A stretch of DNA of 64,000 bases from Thermus brockianus (GCF_001880325.1 NZ_CP016312.1:1674001-1738000), one strand, 5' to 3'. Positions 51,468 to 60,343 are shown, counted from the first letter of the stretch. Notes: generated by a model not told the origin, from the letters alone. Numbers and translations: made by a program.

Positions 51468-52283
51468 ATGGAGCACGAACACGAGCACGAGTTCATCCTG
51501 GAAATCCCCGAGTTCCAGCACCTCACCTACGAGGTGGAGGGGAATATCGCCCTGGTAACCCTTAGGCGGCCCGAGGCCCTCAACGCCCTCTCCCGAGAGG
51601 TGCTGGAGGAGCTCGCCCAGGTGGCGGAGGTCATCCACCAAGACCCCGAGGCCCGGGTGGCCATCTTCACGGGGGAGGGGAGGGCGTTCGCCGCCGGGGC
51701 GGACCTCAAGGAGATCGCCGCCCTTAAAGACCCCTTCATGGCCCGGGAGTACGCCCTTTTGGGCCAGCAGGTCTTCGCCGAGATCGCCGCCTTGCCCATA
51801 CCCACCATCGCCGCCATCCACGGGTACGCCTTGGGGGGCGGGCTGGAGCTCGCCCTGGCTTGCGACCTCCGGGTGGCGGCCAAGGGGGCCAAGCTGGGCC
51901 TTCCCGAGGTGGGCCTGGGGCTCATCCCCGGCTTTGGGGGCACCCAGCGCCTGCCCCGGCTCATCGGCCGGGGGCGGGCCTTGGACCTCATCTTCACCGG
52001 GCGGCACGTGGAGGCGGAGGAGGCCCTCCAGTTGGGCTTGGTCAACCGGGTGGGGGAGGACGCCCTGGAAGAGGCCAAGCGGCTTGCCCAGAGCATCCTC
52101 AAAAACGCCCCCATCGCCCTGGCCCTGGCCAAGGAGAGCGTGGTGCGGGGGGAGGGGCTGGATCTGGCGGAGGCGTTGGAGATAGAGGCGGACCTCTTCG
52201 GCTACGCCGCCGCCACCGAGGACATGAAGGAAGGGGTGCGGGCCTTCCTGGAAAAGCGGGCGCCGGAATTCAAGGGGGAGTGA
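51468..52283 (+). CDS. enoyl-CoA hydratase/isomerase family protein
   Basis: 271 residues of the crotonase superfamily. The oxyanion-hole segments are AFAAGADLKEIAAL and IHGYALGGGLELALACDLRV, the catalytic Glu candidates follow in KLGLPEVGLGLIPGFGGTQR (both hydratase glutamates appear present), and the C-terminal part has ALQLGLVNRVGEDALEEAKR. It is therefore likely an active hydratase in fatty-acid or amino-acid degradation. A His/Glu-rich N-terminus (EHEHEHEFILEIPEFQ) is unusual and could bind metal. It begins 2 bp after deoD. Confidence 0.9.
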   Translation: MEHEHEHEFILEIPEFQHLTYEVEGNIALVTLRRPEALNALSREVLEELAQVAEVIHQDPEARVAIFTGEGRAFAAGADLKEIAALKDPFMAREYALLGQQVFAEIAALPIPTIAAIHGYALGGGLELALACDLRVAAKGAKLGLPEVGLGLIPGFGGTQRLPRLIGRGRALDLIFTGRHVEAEEALQLGLVNRVGEDALEEAKRLAQSILKNAPIALALAKESVVRGEGLDLAEALEIEADLFGYAAATEDMKEGVRAFLEKRAPEFKGE

Positions 52284-52327
52284 GTCCCTTTTCTTCCCCA
52301 AGGCCCGGTGTAAGGTGAGGGGTGCCC

Positions 52328-53203
52328 ATGACGGGAGACCGCGTGGTCCACGTAGCCAGCCCCAAGGCCAAGCTCTACGCCGAGGCCGACCAGGCCATCC
52401 GGGAGCGCTTAAAGCCTTTTCCCAAGGCGCTTAGGGCTTACGAGCTCTTGATCCAAGACCCCGAGGCCCGGGCCGGTTGGAACATGGCCAACTACATCAC
52501 CATGCGCAAGCTGGGCTACAACGACCACGGCCGGGTCCACGCCCTCCTCACCGGGGCGGCCAGCGTGGCCATCCTGGGCCTTTTGGCCGAGGCGGGGGTG
52601 CGCCTGGACACCCTGGAATCGGGGGCGGGGGAGCTGGAGGACGCCTACGTGGTGGTCCTCCTCTCCACCATGCTCCACGACCTGGGCAACCAGGTACACC
52701 GGGACCACCACGAGGCCTTTGGGGTGTCCTTGGCCCTGCCCATCCTGAACCGTATTCTGGAGAGGATCTACCCGGACCCCGAGCAACGCACCGCCTTAAG
52801 GGCCTTGATGCTCCACAGCATCTACAGCCACGACCTCGCCCCCGAACCCCTCACCATAGAGGCGGGCATCACCGCCGTGGCCGACGGCACGGACATCACC
52901 AAGGGCCGGGGCCGGAAGGCTTTTGCCCTGGGGAGCATTGACATTCACTCCATCAGCGCCCTAGCGGTGGACGAGGTGCGCATCCTAAAGGGCGAGAAGG
53001 TCCCCGTGGAGATCCAGGTGACCATGAACAACTCCGCGGGCATCTTCCAGGTGGAGGAGACCCTCACCAAGAAGGTCTTGCGAAGCCCCTTGCGCCCCTA
53101 CGTCACCGTGGTAGCCATGACCGAGCCCAATGGGGCCCAGGACCAGCGGATCGTCCACCGGGTGCGCCTGCACGAGACGGAGGACCGCTTTGTTCTGGAC
53201 TAA
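52328..53203 (+). CDS. HD-domain phosphohydrolase
   Basis: 291 residues. The HD motif is in VVVLLSTMLHDLGNQVHRDH (His-Asp pair, about residue 120) with a further His in LMLHSIYSHDLAPEPLTIEA and Asp in AVADGTDITKGRGRKAFALG. The C-terminal half (VEIQVTMNNSAGIFQVEETL, then LRPYVTVVAMTEPNG) looks like a small added regulatory beta domain. HD proteins hydrolyse phosphate esters of nucleotides; the substrate is unknown. AAGGTGAGG precedes the ATG at 52328; a GTG 6 nt earlier is the alternative. Confidence 0.82.
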   Translation: MTGDRVVHVASPKAKLYAEADQAIRERLKPFPKALRAYELLIQDPEARAGWNMANYITMRKLGYNDHGRVHALLTGAASVAILGLLAEAGVRLDTLESGAGELEDAYVVVLLSTMLHDLGNQVHRDHHEAFGVSLALPILNRILERIYPDPEQRTALRALMLHSIYSHDLAPEPLTIEAGITAVADGTDITKGRGRKAFALGSIDIHSISALAVDEVRILKGEKVPVEIQVTMNNSAGIFQVEETLTKKVLRSPLRPYVTVVAMTEPNGAQDQRIVHRVRLHETEDRFVLD

Positions 53204-53204
53204 A

Positions 53205-53222
53205 CCCCCCCGACTGGGGGGC
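53205..53222. terminator. C/G hairpin between convergent genes
   Basis: A run of seven C, GACT and a run of six G, lying between the stops of the HD protein gene and the DUF2267 gene. It could end transcription from either side, though no T-run is present. Confidence 0.5.
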
Positions 53223-53228
53223 TCTGCC

Positions 53229-53666
53229 CTAGCCTTCGGGCCAGAGCTCCCTTAGCTCCTTGGGAAGGAGTCGGCGGACGTCCTCTATCTCCCCTTCCAC
53301 CACCTTTTGCCCAAGGACTTTGAACACCGCCTTCACCGCCGCTTCGGGGTCCATCGCTGGGCCGGAAGGGGTTTTGAGCTCCCGGGCCACGTGGGCCAAG
53401 AACTCCTCCTTGTGCCGCTCCTTTAGGGGCTTGCCCGTGGGGTCCCAACCCTCGTAGTAGATGCCCCGGATGAGCATGGGGAGCTGGGCCCCAAGCTGGG
53501 CTACCTCCTCCACGGGCAGGCGGTCCCGAAGGGCGTGGAGGACGGCCCGGAGGGCCATGTAGGCCCGGTGCCGGTCCTCCGTGCCCAGCTCCTGCATGAT
53601 GGCCTTGAGCCAGGTGTGGGTCTTGTGGAGGGTGGTGTCAAAGACCTCCAGACCGGTGGCGCTCAT
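53229..53666 (-). CDS. DUF2267 protein
   Basis: 145 residues matching DUF2267: FDTTLHKTHTWLKAIMQELG, AYMALRAVLHALRDRLPVEE, AQLGAQLPMLIRGIYYEGWD and EEFLAHVARELKTPSG, ending IEDVRRLLPKELRELWPEG. The family is all-helical, common in bacteria with stress functions and repeats twice in some members. The C-terminal half here is the second repeat. Its role is unknown. It has its own promoter (see 53689-53717), separating it from dodecin upstream. Confidence 0.85.
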   Translation of the reverse strand: MSATGLEVFDTTLHKTHTWLKAIMQELGTEDRHRAYMALRAVLHALRDRLPVEEVAQLGAQLPMLIRGIYYEGWDPTGKPLKERHKEEFLAHVARELKTPSGPAMDPEAAVKAVFKVLGQKVVEGEIEDVRRLLPKELRELWPEG

Positions 53667-53688
53667 ACCCCTTCACCCCCTTGCCCTT

Positions 53689-53717
53689 AGCATATCTCTT
53701 GAGTGAGGGTTTGTAAA
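53689..53717 (-). promoter_or_regulatory. promoter of DUF2267 gene
   Basis: On the minus strand TTTACA (53717-53712), 17 bp and TATGCT (53694-53689), followed by a GGTGAAGGGG ribosome site. Confidence 0.65.
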
Positions 53718-53745
53718 GGGGTATGCGTTCTAGAAGCGGAAGCGA

Positions 53746-53952
53746 TTACTCCTCCAGGCGGAAGCCCACCTCCAGCACCACCTGGTACTCCTTAACCCCT
53801 TGCGGGCCGATGGTCCCCCGGATTTCCTTGACCTCAAACCAGTCCAGGTGGCGGAGGGTCTTCTGCGCCCGCTCCAAAGCCCTTTGGATGGCCGCCTCGA
53901 GGCCCTCCCCGCTCGTCCCCACCAGCTCCACCTTCTTGTAAACCTTGCCCAT
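53746..53952 (-). CDS. dodecin
   Basis: 68 residues, the full length of dodecin, a hollow dodecamer that stores flavins (and CoA in Thermus). The sequence runs VYKKVELVGTSGEGLEAAIQ, RALERAQKTLRHLDWFEVKE with the isoalloxazine-stacking Trp, then IRGTIGPQGVKEYQVVLEVG. It lies 9 bp after fadD and is likely in its transcript, which fits a CoA/flavin-buffering role beside acyl-CoA metabolism. Confidence 0.95.
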   Translation of the reverse strand: MGKVYKKVELVGTSGEGLEAAIQRALERAQKTLRHLDWFEVKEIRGTIGPQGVKEYQVVLEVGFRLEE

Positions 53953-53961
53953 GGGCCCATC

Positions 53962-55607
53962 CTACCGCCTTGGCCCCACCTCTTTGGTGAGTTCCCGCTT
54001 CAGGATCTTCCCCACGCTGGACTTGGGGAGGCTATCGCGGAAGACGATGATGCGGGGCACCTTGTAGGCGGCCAGGTGTTGGCGGCAGAAGGCCTCTATG
54101 TCCTTTTCCGTCACCTTGCCCCGGTACTCGGGTTTGAGGACGAGGAAGGCGGCCACGGTTTCCCCGCGGTAGGGGTCAGGGACGCCCACCACGGCGGCTT
54201 CCTGGACGGCCTCGTGGGTGTAGAGGACCTCTTCCACCTCGCGGGGGTAGATGTTGTAGCCGCCGGCGATGATCATGTCCTTTTTGCGGTCCACGATGTA
54301 GAAGTAGCCGTCCTCGTCCATGCGGGCCATGTCGCCGGTGTAGAGCCAGCCGTCCTTGAGGGCCTTTTGGGTTTCCTCGGGGCGGTTCCAGTAGCCTTTC
54401 ATGACGTTGGGGCCCTTGACGATGAGCTCGCCCACCTCGCCCAAGGGGACCTCCTTGCCCTCCTCGTCCACCACCTTGGCCTCCACCCCGGGGAAGGGGA
54501 GGCCCACGCTCCCGAGCTTTCTTGGGCCGTGAAGGGGGTTGCAGTGGGTGACGGGGCTGGCCTCGGTGAGCCCATACCCCTCCACCAGCTTGGCCCCGGT
54601 GAGGGCCTCAAACCGCTCCGCCACCTCGAGGGGGAGGGGGGCGGAGCCGGAGATGCAGGCCCGGACGCTCCTCAGGTTGCGCTTCTCAATCCCGGGGAAG
54701 TTGTTGAAGGCCACGTACAGGGTGGGCACCCCGGGGAAGAGGGTGACCTGGTGCTTCTCAATGGCCTCCACGATGGGGCCGATCTCCGGGCGGGGAAGGA
54801 GGACCAGCTTGGCCGCCCCCAGGAGGGCCAGGTTCATGGCCACGGTCATGCCGTAGACGTGGAAGAAGGGGATAGCCCCAAGGACCACCTCTTCCCCTTC
54901 CCGAAAGTCGGGGATCCAAGACCGCACCTGCAGGGCGTTGGAGGAGAGGTTGCGGTGGGTGAGCATGGCCCCCTTGGCCACCCCGGTGGTGCCCCCGGTG
55001 TACTGCAAAAGGGCCAGGTCGTCCAGGCTAAGGGGCACGGGGCTAGGGGTTCCGGGTTTTAGGAAGCGCCGCCAGGGAATGCCCTCCAAGGATTGGGGCC
55101 ACTGCCCCTTGCGCTTGAGCATGAGGGGGTAGAGGAGGTTCTTGGGGAAGGGGAGGTAGTCCTGGATGCCCGTGCGCACCAGGATTTCCACCGGGGCTTC
55201 CCCCTTCACCTCTTGGTAGCGGGGAAGGAGCTGGTCCAGGATCACCAGGGCCTTGGCCCCGGAGTCCCGAAGCTGGTGCCGGAGCTCCCTGGGGGTGTAC
55301 ATGGGGTTGGTGTTCACCGCCACGCCCCCGCCAAGAGGGTGCCGAAGAAGGCCACCACGAACTGGGGGGAGTTGGGGAGCATGATGGCTACCCGTTCCCC
55401 AGGCCTAAGCCCCGCCTCCTGGAGCCCTTTGGCAAAGGCCTCCACCTCGCGAAAGAGGGCGGCATAGGAAAGACTTCGCCCCAGGAACTCCAAGGCCACC
55501 TTCTTGGGGTAGCGGCGGGCGTTTTCCCGCAGGGCTTCGGTCAGGAGCCGGGGCGTGGGGGCCTCCTTGGGGACCCCGGGATCGTAGTGCGCATACCAAG
55601 GATGCAT
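53962..55607 (-). CDS. fadD: long-chain fatty-acyl-CoA synthetase (apparent frameshift)
   Basis: About 548 residues after repair. The ATG at 55607 after AAGGAGG starts [20 protein letters not shown]; frame 1 ends at FFGTLLAG. One base seems missing in the C5 run (plus strand) at 55325-55329, after which frame 2 continues VAVNTNPMYTPRELRHQLRD. The AMP-binding P-loop LLQYTGGTTGVAKGAMLTHR, the A5 motif KLVEGYGLTEASPVTHCNPL, the hinge YTGDMARMDEDGYFYIVDRK and the A10 lysine region DSLPKSSVGKILKRELTKE are intact. It activates fatty acids with ATP and CoA. Upstream is the 12-mer shared with the PaaI thioesterase gene. Confidence 0.93.
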
Positions 55608-55616
55608 GGCACCTCC

Positions 55617-55636
55617 TTGAACCGGGTCAAAGTTTA
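55617..55636 (-). promoter_or_regulatory. fadD control region
   Basis: On the minus strand TAAACTTTGACC (55636-55625) overlaps the near-palindrome TTGACCCGGTTCAA (55630-55617), immediately before the ribosome site. TAAACT may be the -10 box. The layout suggests a repressor site on the transcription start. Confidence 0.45.
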
Positions 55637-55665
55637 CCGCCCCGCCCTCGCCGGGGCAAGGGGCG

Positions 55666-56619
55666 TTAAACCCGGAAGTAGCGGTACGGGGGGCCTTCCC
55701 GCCCCACCGTGCCTTCCGCCCGCAGGTACTCCAGGTGGGCGAGGGTTTCGGCGAAGGCGAAGCGGCGGCCGGCGGCGTCCAGGTCCTGGGGGAAGAGGAG
55801 GAGGGAGAGCTCCCAGGCGGTTTTGGGGCCTTCCAGGTACGTGAGGAGGGCTTGGAGGCGCTCCTGGTGGTGGGCGAGGAGTTCTTGCGCCCGCCCCTTG
55901 ACGTTCCCTATGGGGCCGAAGTGCCCGGCGTGGGCCACCCGGACGGGGAGCTCGGCCAGGCGCCTGAGGGAGTTCAGGAAGTCCTTAAGGGGGTTTTCCC
56001 GGGTGTAGGCCCAAAGGCCCACGTTGGGGGAGACGTGGTCCAAAAGGGCGTCCCCTGCCAGGAGGACCCCTTCCTCCTCCAGGTAGAAGGCCACGTGCCC
56101 GTCGGCGTGGCCCGGGGTCCAGATGGCCCTAAGCCTCCTCCCCGCCACCTCCAAGACCGCCCCGTCCTCGAGGGCCAGGGGCTCCTTGGGCGGGTGGACC
56201 CTTTCGCGGGTCTTGGCCATGGTTTCCCGGATGCCCAAGAGGGCCTCCTCGGGGGTGCCGTGGTCCAGGAAAAGCCGCCAGGAGGCCTCCTCAAAGGCCT
56301 CGGGGGTGAGCCAGAAACGGTGGCCCCGGCCTAGCTCCTCTGCATGCAGGTACACCCTCGCCCCGAGGCCCTCAAAGAAGCCCGCAAGCCCGTAATGGTC
56401 CGGGTGGTGGTGGGTGAGGAGGACCGTCTTCACGTTCTGGAAGCAGAGCCCGAGCTCCGCCAGGTAAAGCTCCAGGCTCCCTTGGGCGGTGCGGGTGGCG
56501 AGGGCGGTGTCCACCAGGGCCACCTCTCCCTTTCCCTTGAGGAGGTAGAGGTTCACCGTCTTCAAGGGGTACGGGATGGGGACGGGGAGGAGAAAGACGC
56601 CGGGCAGGATTTCCCTCAT
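55666..56619 (-). CDS. MBL-fold metallohydrolase
   Basis: 317 residues. The metallo-beta-lactamase zinc motif is VLLTHHHPDHYGLAGFFEG (H-x-H-x-D-H), with further ligands at WTPGHADGHVAFYLEE (His), VLLAGDALLDHVSPNVGLWA (Asp) and VRVAHAGHFGPIGNVKGRAQ (His). The C-terminal helical part (about 60 residues, AWELSLLLFPQDL) is a winged-helix-like tail seen in LACTB2/glyoxalase II-like hydrolases. It would hydrolyse thioester or phosphoester bonds. It sits between fadD and the phosphohexomutase-like gene, overlapping the latter by 4 bp. Confidence 0.85.
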   Translation of the reverse strand: MREILPGVFLLPVPIPYPLKTVNLYLLKGKGEVALVDTALATRTAQGSLELYLAELGLCFQNVKTVLLTHHHPDHYGLAGFFEGLGARVYLHAEELGRGHRFWLTPEAFEEASWRLFLDHGTPEEALLGIRETMAKTRERVHPPKEPLALEDGAVLEVAGRRLRAIWTPGHADGHVAFYLEEEGVLLAGDALLDHVSPNVGLWAYTRENPLKDFLNSLRRLAELPVRVAHAGHFGPIGNVKGRAQELLAHHQERLQALLTYLEGPKTAWELSLLLFPQDLDAAGRRFAFAETLAHLEYLRAEGTVGREGPPYRYFRV

Positions 56620-57506
56620 AGGAGGACCCCCAGGAGGAGGAGGGCGGCGAGGAAGGGGTCGGGTTCCTTCAGGTGCCAGGGGAAGCGGAAGCCCCCTTCC
56701 CCATCCCCCTCCACCCCTTTGCCGCCCAGGGCCTCCTTAAGGTGTCCCAGGACGGCCTCGTCCCCCAAGGCCTCCGCCCCGGGGAGGTAGACCCTTAGCC
56801 GGCAGGCGTCCCCGTCCAGGGCCAGGCCCAGGGCGGGGGGTTCTTGGGCCTTGAGGAGGACCTGGAGGGTTTTCAGGTTCTCCGGCCTCGGGTCCGGGTC
56901 CACCCCGTAGAAGAGGGGGTGGGGGAGGGGGTGGAGTTCCCGGAGTTCGGCCTCGAGGCCCAAAAGCTTCCACACCCCGGGCAGAACCCCGCCCCCCGCT
57001 CCCCCCATGGCGTCCAGGTAGACCACGCCCTTCCGCTTGGGCACCCCCCCGGCGCTTTGCGCCAGGTGCTCCTGGTAGGCCCGCTTCACGTCCAGGGTGG
57101 CGAAGCTTCCCCGGGCAGCCGGGGGATCTAGGAAGGGTACCTCCTGCCCAGGGAGGGGCTTCCCGGGGCCCAGGCGGAGCTTGACCCCTTGGAAATGGGC
57201 GGGCCTCCGCCCCGCCGAGAGGTAAAGCCCCGCCGCGCCCTCCCGCTCCAAGGCGAAGCCGAAAAGGGGGAGGGGGGAAGGCCCGGGAAGGAGGGAGGTT
57301 TCCAGCCCGAGGGCCGAAAGCACCCCCGCCGCCTCCTCCGCCATCTCCCGGGCCAGGAAGCGGGCATCGTGGCCCACCACCACCCGCCCTATGCCGTCTC
57401 CCTTCAGGCGCTCGCCAAAGCCCGCCGCCAGGCGCGCCAGGGCGGCGAAGGTGAAATCCTTGGCCAGCTCGCCCAGGAAGCCTTCTTGGGTGGGACGAAG
57501 CTCCAT
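56616..57506 (-). CDS. shortened phosphohexomutase-like protein
   Basis: 296 residues against roughly 450-520 for phosphoglucomutase/phosphomannomutase. The family outline is visible: VVVGHDARFLAREMAEEAAG (domain I), a sugar-loop-like GVKLRLGPGKPLPGQEVPF, and LGLALDGDACRLRVYLPGAE in place of the metal loop DGDADR. The catalytic phosphoserine loop (TASHNP) reads YLSAGRRPAHFQG and the last domains are missing, so mutase activity is doubtful. It may be a regulatory or degenerate paralogue. The start at 57506 is supported by a TAGACT box 7 nt upstream. Confidence 0.65.
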   Translation of the reverse strand: MELRPTQEGFLGELAKDFTFAALARLAAGFGERLKGDGIGRVVVGHDARFLAREMAEEAAGVLSALGLETSLLPGPSPLPLFGFALEREGAAGLYLSAGRRPAHFQGVKLRLGPGKPLPGQEVPFLDPPAARGSFATLDVKRAYQEHLAQSAGGVPKRKGVVYLDAMGGAGGGVLPGVWKLLGLEAELRELHPLPHPLFYGVDPDPRPENLKTLQVLLKAQEPPALGLALDGDACRLRVYLPGAEALGDEAVLGHLKEALGGKGVEGDGEGGFRFPWHLKEPDPFLAALLLLGVLL

Positions 57507-57513
57507 GTTCCCA

Positions 57514-57519
57514 AGTCTA
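57514..57519 (-). promoter_or_regulatory. -10 box of phosphohexomutase-like gene
   Basis: TAGACT on the minus strand, 7 nt before the ATG at 57506. Confidence 0.55.
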
Positions 57520-57527
57520 CCCCGTGG

Positions 57528-57533
57528 TAGACT
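57528..57533 (+). promoter_or_regulatory. -10 box of uvrD/pcrA
   Basis: TAGACT, 7 nt before the GTG at 57541. The two divergent genes share mirrored TAGACT boxes within 34 bp. Confidence 0.55.
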
Positions 57534-57540
57534 CCACCCC

Positions 57541-59622
57541 GTGGACGAGGCCCTCCTCTCCTCCTTGAACGAGGCCCAGCGCCAGGCGGTCCTCCACTTC
57601 CAAGGCCCTGCCCTGGTGGTGGCGGGGGCGGGTAGCGGCAAGACCCGCACCGTGGTCCACCGGGTGGCCTACCTCATCGCCCACCGGGGGGTCTTCCCCA
57701 CGGAGATCCTGGCGGTGACCTTCACCAACAAGGCGGCGGAGGAGATGCGGGAACGGCTTAAGGGCATGGTCAAGGGGGCGGGGGAGGTTTGGGTTTCCAC
57801 CTTCCACGCCGCCGCCCTGCGCATCCTCCGCGTCTATGGGGAGCGGGTGGGTTTAAAGCCGGGCTTCGTGGTCTACGACGAGGACGACCAGACGGCCCTC
57901 CTCAAGGAAGTCCTCAAGGAGCTCGGCCTTTCCGCCAAGCCGGGCCCCATCAAAAGCCTCTTGGACCGGGCCAAGAACCGGGGGGAGGCCCCGGAGGCCC
58001 TCCTTTCCGAGCTTCCCGAGTACTACGCCGGGCTTTCCCGGGGGAGGCTTCTGGACGTCCTCCGCCGCTACCAGGAGGCCCTAGCGGCCCAAGGGGCCTT
58101 GGACTTTGGGGACATCCTCCTTTACGCCCTGAGGCTCTTGGAAGAGGACCAAGAGGTGCTCAAGCGGGTGCGGAAGCGGGCCCGCTTTATCCACGTGGAC
58201 GAGTACCAGGACACGAACCCGGTCCAGTACCGCTTCACCAAGCTCCTCGCCGGGGAGGAGGCCAACCTCATGGCGGTGGGGGACCCGGACCAGGGCATCT
58301 ACTCCTTCCGGGCGGCGGACATCAAGAACATCCTCCAGTTCACGGAGGACTTCCCGGGGGCCAGGGTGTACCGCTTGGAGGAGAACTACCGGTCCACGGA
58401 GGCCATCCTGCGCTTCGCCAACGCCGTCATCGTCAGGAACGCCTTGCGCCTGGAGAAGACCCTGAGGCCGGTGAAGGGGGGAGGGGAGCCCGTGCGGCTT
58501 TTCCGCGCCCGGGATGCCCGGGAGGAGGCCCGCTTCGTGGCGGAGGAGATCCTGCGCCTAGGGCCTCCCTTTGACCGCTTTGCCGTCCTCTACCGCACCA
58601 ACGCCCAAAGCCGCCTCCTGGAGCAGGCCCTGGCGAGCCGGGGGGTGGGGGCGCGGGTGGTGGGCGGGGTGGGCTTCTTTGAGCGGGCGGAGGTGAAGGA
58701 CCTCCTGGCCTACGCCCGCCTGGCCCTGAACCCCTTGGACAGCGTGAGCCTGAAGCGCACCCTGAACACCCCGCCCCGGGGCATCGGCCCCGCCACGGTG
58801 GAGAAGGTGGCCCGTCTGGCCCAGGAGAAGGGGCTTCCCCTCTTTGAGGCCCTGAAGGAGGCGGAGGGCGTTTTGCCCCGCCCCGAGCCCGTGCGCCACT
58901 TCGTGGCCCTGATGGAGGAGCTCATGGACCTGGCCTTTGGCCCGGCGGAGGCCTTTTTCCGACACCTCCTCCTCGCCACCGACTACCCCGCCTACCTTAA
59001 GGAGGCCTACCCCGAGGACCACGAGGACCGCCTGGAGAACGTGGAGGAGCTTCTGCGGGCGGCCAAGGAGGCGGAGAGCCTCATGGAATTCCTGGACAAG
59101 GTGGCTCTCACGGCCCGGGCGGAGGAGCCGGGGGAGGCGGAGGGGAAGGTCTCCCTCATGACGCTCCACAACGCCAAGGGCCTGGAATTCCCCGTGGTCT
59201 TCCTGGTGGGGGTGGAGGAGGGGCTTCTGCCCCACCGGAACTCCTTAAACACCCTGGAGGGCCTGGAGGAGGAGCGCCGCCTGTTCTACGTGGGGGTTAC
59301 CCGGGCCCAGGAGAGGCTTTACCTCTCCTATGCCGAGGAGCGGGAAGTCTATGGCCGCACGGAGGCCTCGAGGCCAAGCCGCTTCCTGGAGGAGGTGGGC
59401 GAGGGGCTTTACCAGGTGTACGACCCCTACCGGAACCCGGGGCCCATCCCGCCCCCCCACCGGCCCAAGCCCGGGGCCTACAAGGGCGGGGAGAAGGTGG
59501 TCCACCCCCGGTTTGGCCCCGGGGTGGTGGTGGCGGCCGCGGGGGACGAGGTGACGGTGCACTTTGAGGGGGTGGGGCTCAAGCGCCTTTCCCTCAGGTA
59601 CGCCGACCTGCGCCCGGCGTAG
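57541..59622 (+). CDS. uvrD: UvrD/PcrA-type DNA helicase
   Basis: 693 residues of superfamily 1A, a 3'-5' helicase for excision repair and clearing of RNA polymerase. Motif Q LNEAQRQAVLHFQGPALVVA, Walker A GAGSGKTRTVVHRVAYLIAH, Ia LAVTFTNKAAEEMRERL, II FIHVDEYQDTNPVQYRFTKL, III VGDPDQGIYSFRAADIKNIL, IV VYRLEENYRSTEAILRFANA, V SLMTLHNAKGLEFPVVFLVG and VI RRLFYVGVTRAQERLYLSYA all occur. The C-terminal Tudor-like domain (EKVVHPRFGPGVVVAAAGDE) is the RNA-polymerase-binding module of PcrA/UvrD. The longer upstream frame is antisense to its neighbour, so GTG 57541 is the start. Confidence 0.96.
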   Translation: MDEALLSSLNEAQRQAVLHFQGPALVVAGAGSGKTRTVVHRVAYLIAHRGVFPTEILAVTFTNKAAEEMRERLKGMVKGAGEVWVSTFHAAALRILRVYGERVGLKPGFVVYDEDDQTALLKEVLKELGLSAKPGPIKSLLDRAKNRGEAPEALLSELPEYYAGLSRGRLLDVLRRYQEALAAQGALDFGDILLYALRLLEEDQEVLKRVRKRARFIHVDEYQDTNPVQYRFTKLLAGEEANLMAVGDPDQGIYSFRAADIKNILQFTEDFPGARVYRLEENYRSTEAILRFANAVIVRNALRLEKTLRPVKGGGEPVRLFRARDAREEARFVAEEILRLGPPFDRFAVLYRTNAQSRLLEQALASRGVGARVVGGVGFFERAEVKDLLAYARLALNPLDSVSLKRTLNTPPRGIGPATVEKVARLAQEKGLPLFEALKEAEGVLPRPEPVRHFVALMEELMDLAFGPAEAFFRHLLLATDYPAYLKEAYPEDHEDRLENVEELLRAAKEAESLMEFLDKVALTARAEEPGEAEGKVSLMTLHNAKGLEFPVVFLVGVEEGLLPHRNSLNTLEGLEEERRLFYVGVTRAQERLYLSYAEEREVYGRTEASRPSRFLEEVGEGLYQVYDPYRNPGPIPPPHRPKPGAYKGGEKVVHPRFGPGVVVAAAGDEVTVHFEGVGLKRLSLRYADLRPA

Positions 59623-59632
59623 GAGAAAGCCT

Positions 59633-60343
59633 ATGTGGCCCGCGTACCACAAAACCCGGCCGGTAGCCTTCCTCCATCAGGGTACCCCCTTTTTTGACCG
59701 CTTCCTGGCCGAGGTGGTGGCCCTGCGCCTGCCCCTTTTCCCTTACCCGGTGGAGGGGGAGGCGCCTTGGCGCCTTCTTCCCTGCCTGGCCCCCCTGGGC
59801 TTTGCCGGGATGGTCCTGGACGAGGGCCTGCCGCCCCCGGAGGGGGTGCGCCTCGAGGCGGAGGCGGTGGAGGCGGGCCTCGTGGACCTGGTGGCGGTGG
59901 GGCTAGGGGGGCTCGTGGGCCAGTACACGGAAGGGGTGGCTTTGGAGCGCTTCCTTTCCGCCCACTTTCCCGGGGCCAAGGCCCTTTGGCTTGGCCCTTT
60001 GCGCCCTTCCTTGGCCCCCTTCCTCCGCCCCTTGGCCCAGGTTTCCGTGGCCGCCCCAAGCTTCGCCGAAGGGGACGCTTTCCTCGCCCGCCTGCCGGAA
60101 AGGGCCAGGGGGCACGTGGCCTTGAGGCGGGAGGAGGTGGAAGCCTTGGCCCTTAAGGCGGACCTCCTCCTCTATGCCGGGGGTAAGCTTTTGTTGGAGT
60201 TGCTCCAACCCTTTCACGCCCTTTTGGCCTGGGTCCCGGTGGAGCGCAGGGTTTACGAGCGCGTGCACGGGGTCCATGGCCCCGAGGACCTCTTGGCCTT
60301 CCGGGTCCGAGCGGCCTTGGAGGCCCTGGGCTACGCCCCTTGA
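59633..60343 (+). CDS. hypothetical protein
   Basis: 236 residues, not recognised. It is predicted to be a soluble alpha/beta protein: alternating strands and helices such as FAGMVLDEGLPPPEG, VDLVAVGLGGLVGQY and LLLYAGGKLLLELLQPFHAL give a Rossmann-like rhythm, but there is no glycine-rich nucleotide loop I can name. The start at the ATG 59633 follows AGGAGAAAG. It comes 10 bp after uvrD and is probably in the same transcript. Confidence 0.6.
   Translation: MWPAYHKTRPVAFLHQGTPFFDRFLAEVVALRLPLFPYPVEGEAPWRLLPCLAPLGFAGMVLDEGLPPPEGVRLEAEAVEAGLVDLVAVGLGGLVGQYTEGVALERFLSAHFPGAKALWLGPLRPSLAPFLRPLAQVSVAAPSFAEGDAFLARLPERARGHVALRREEVEALALKADLLLYAGGKLLLELLQPFHALLAWVPVERRVYERVHGVHGPEDLLAFRVRAALEALGYAP

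Noticed and set aside
53800-55062. Plus-strand frame of 420 codons opposite fadD
   Set aside because: Its His/Gly/Val-rich composition mirrors the antisense of a GC-rich gene. fadD has full family motifs.
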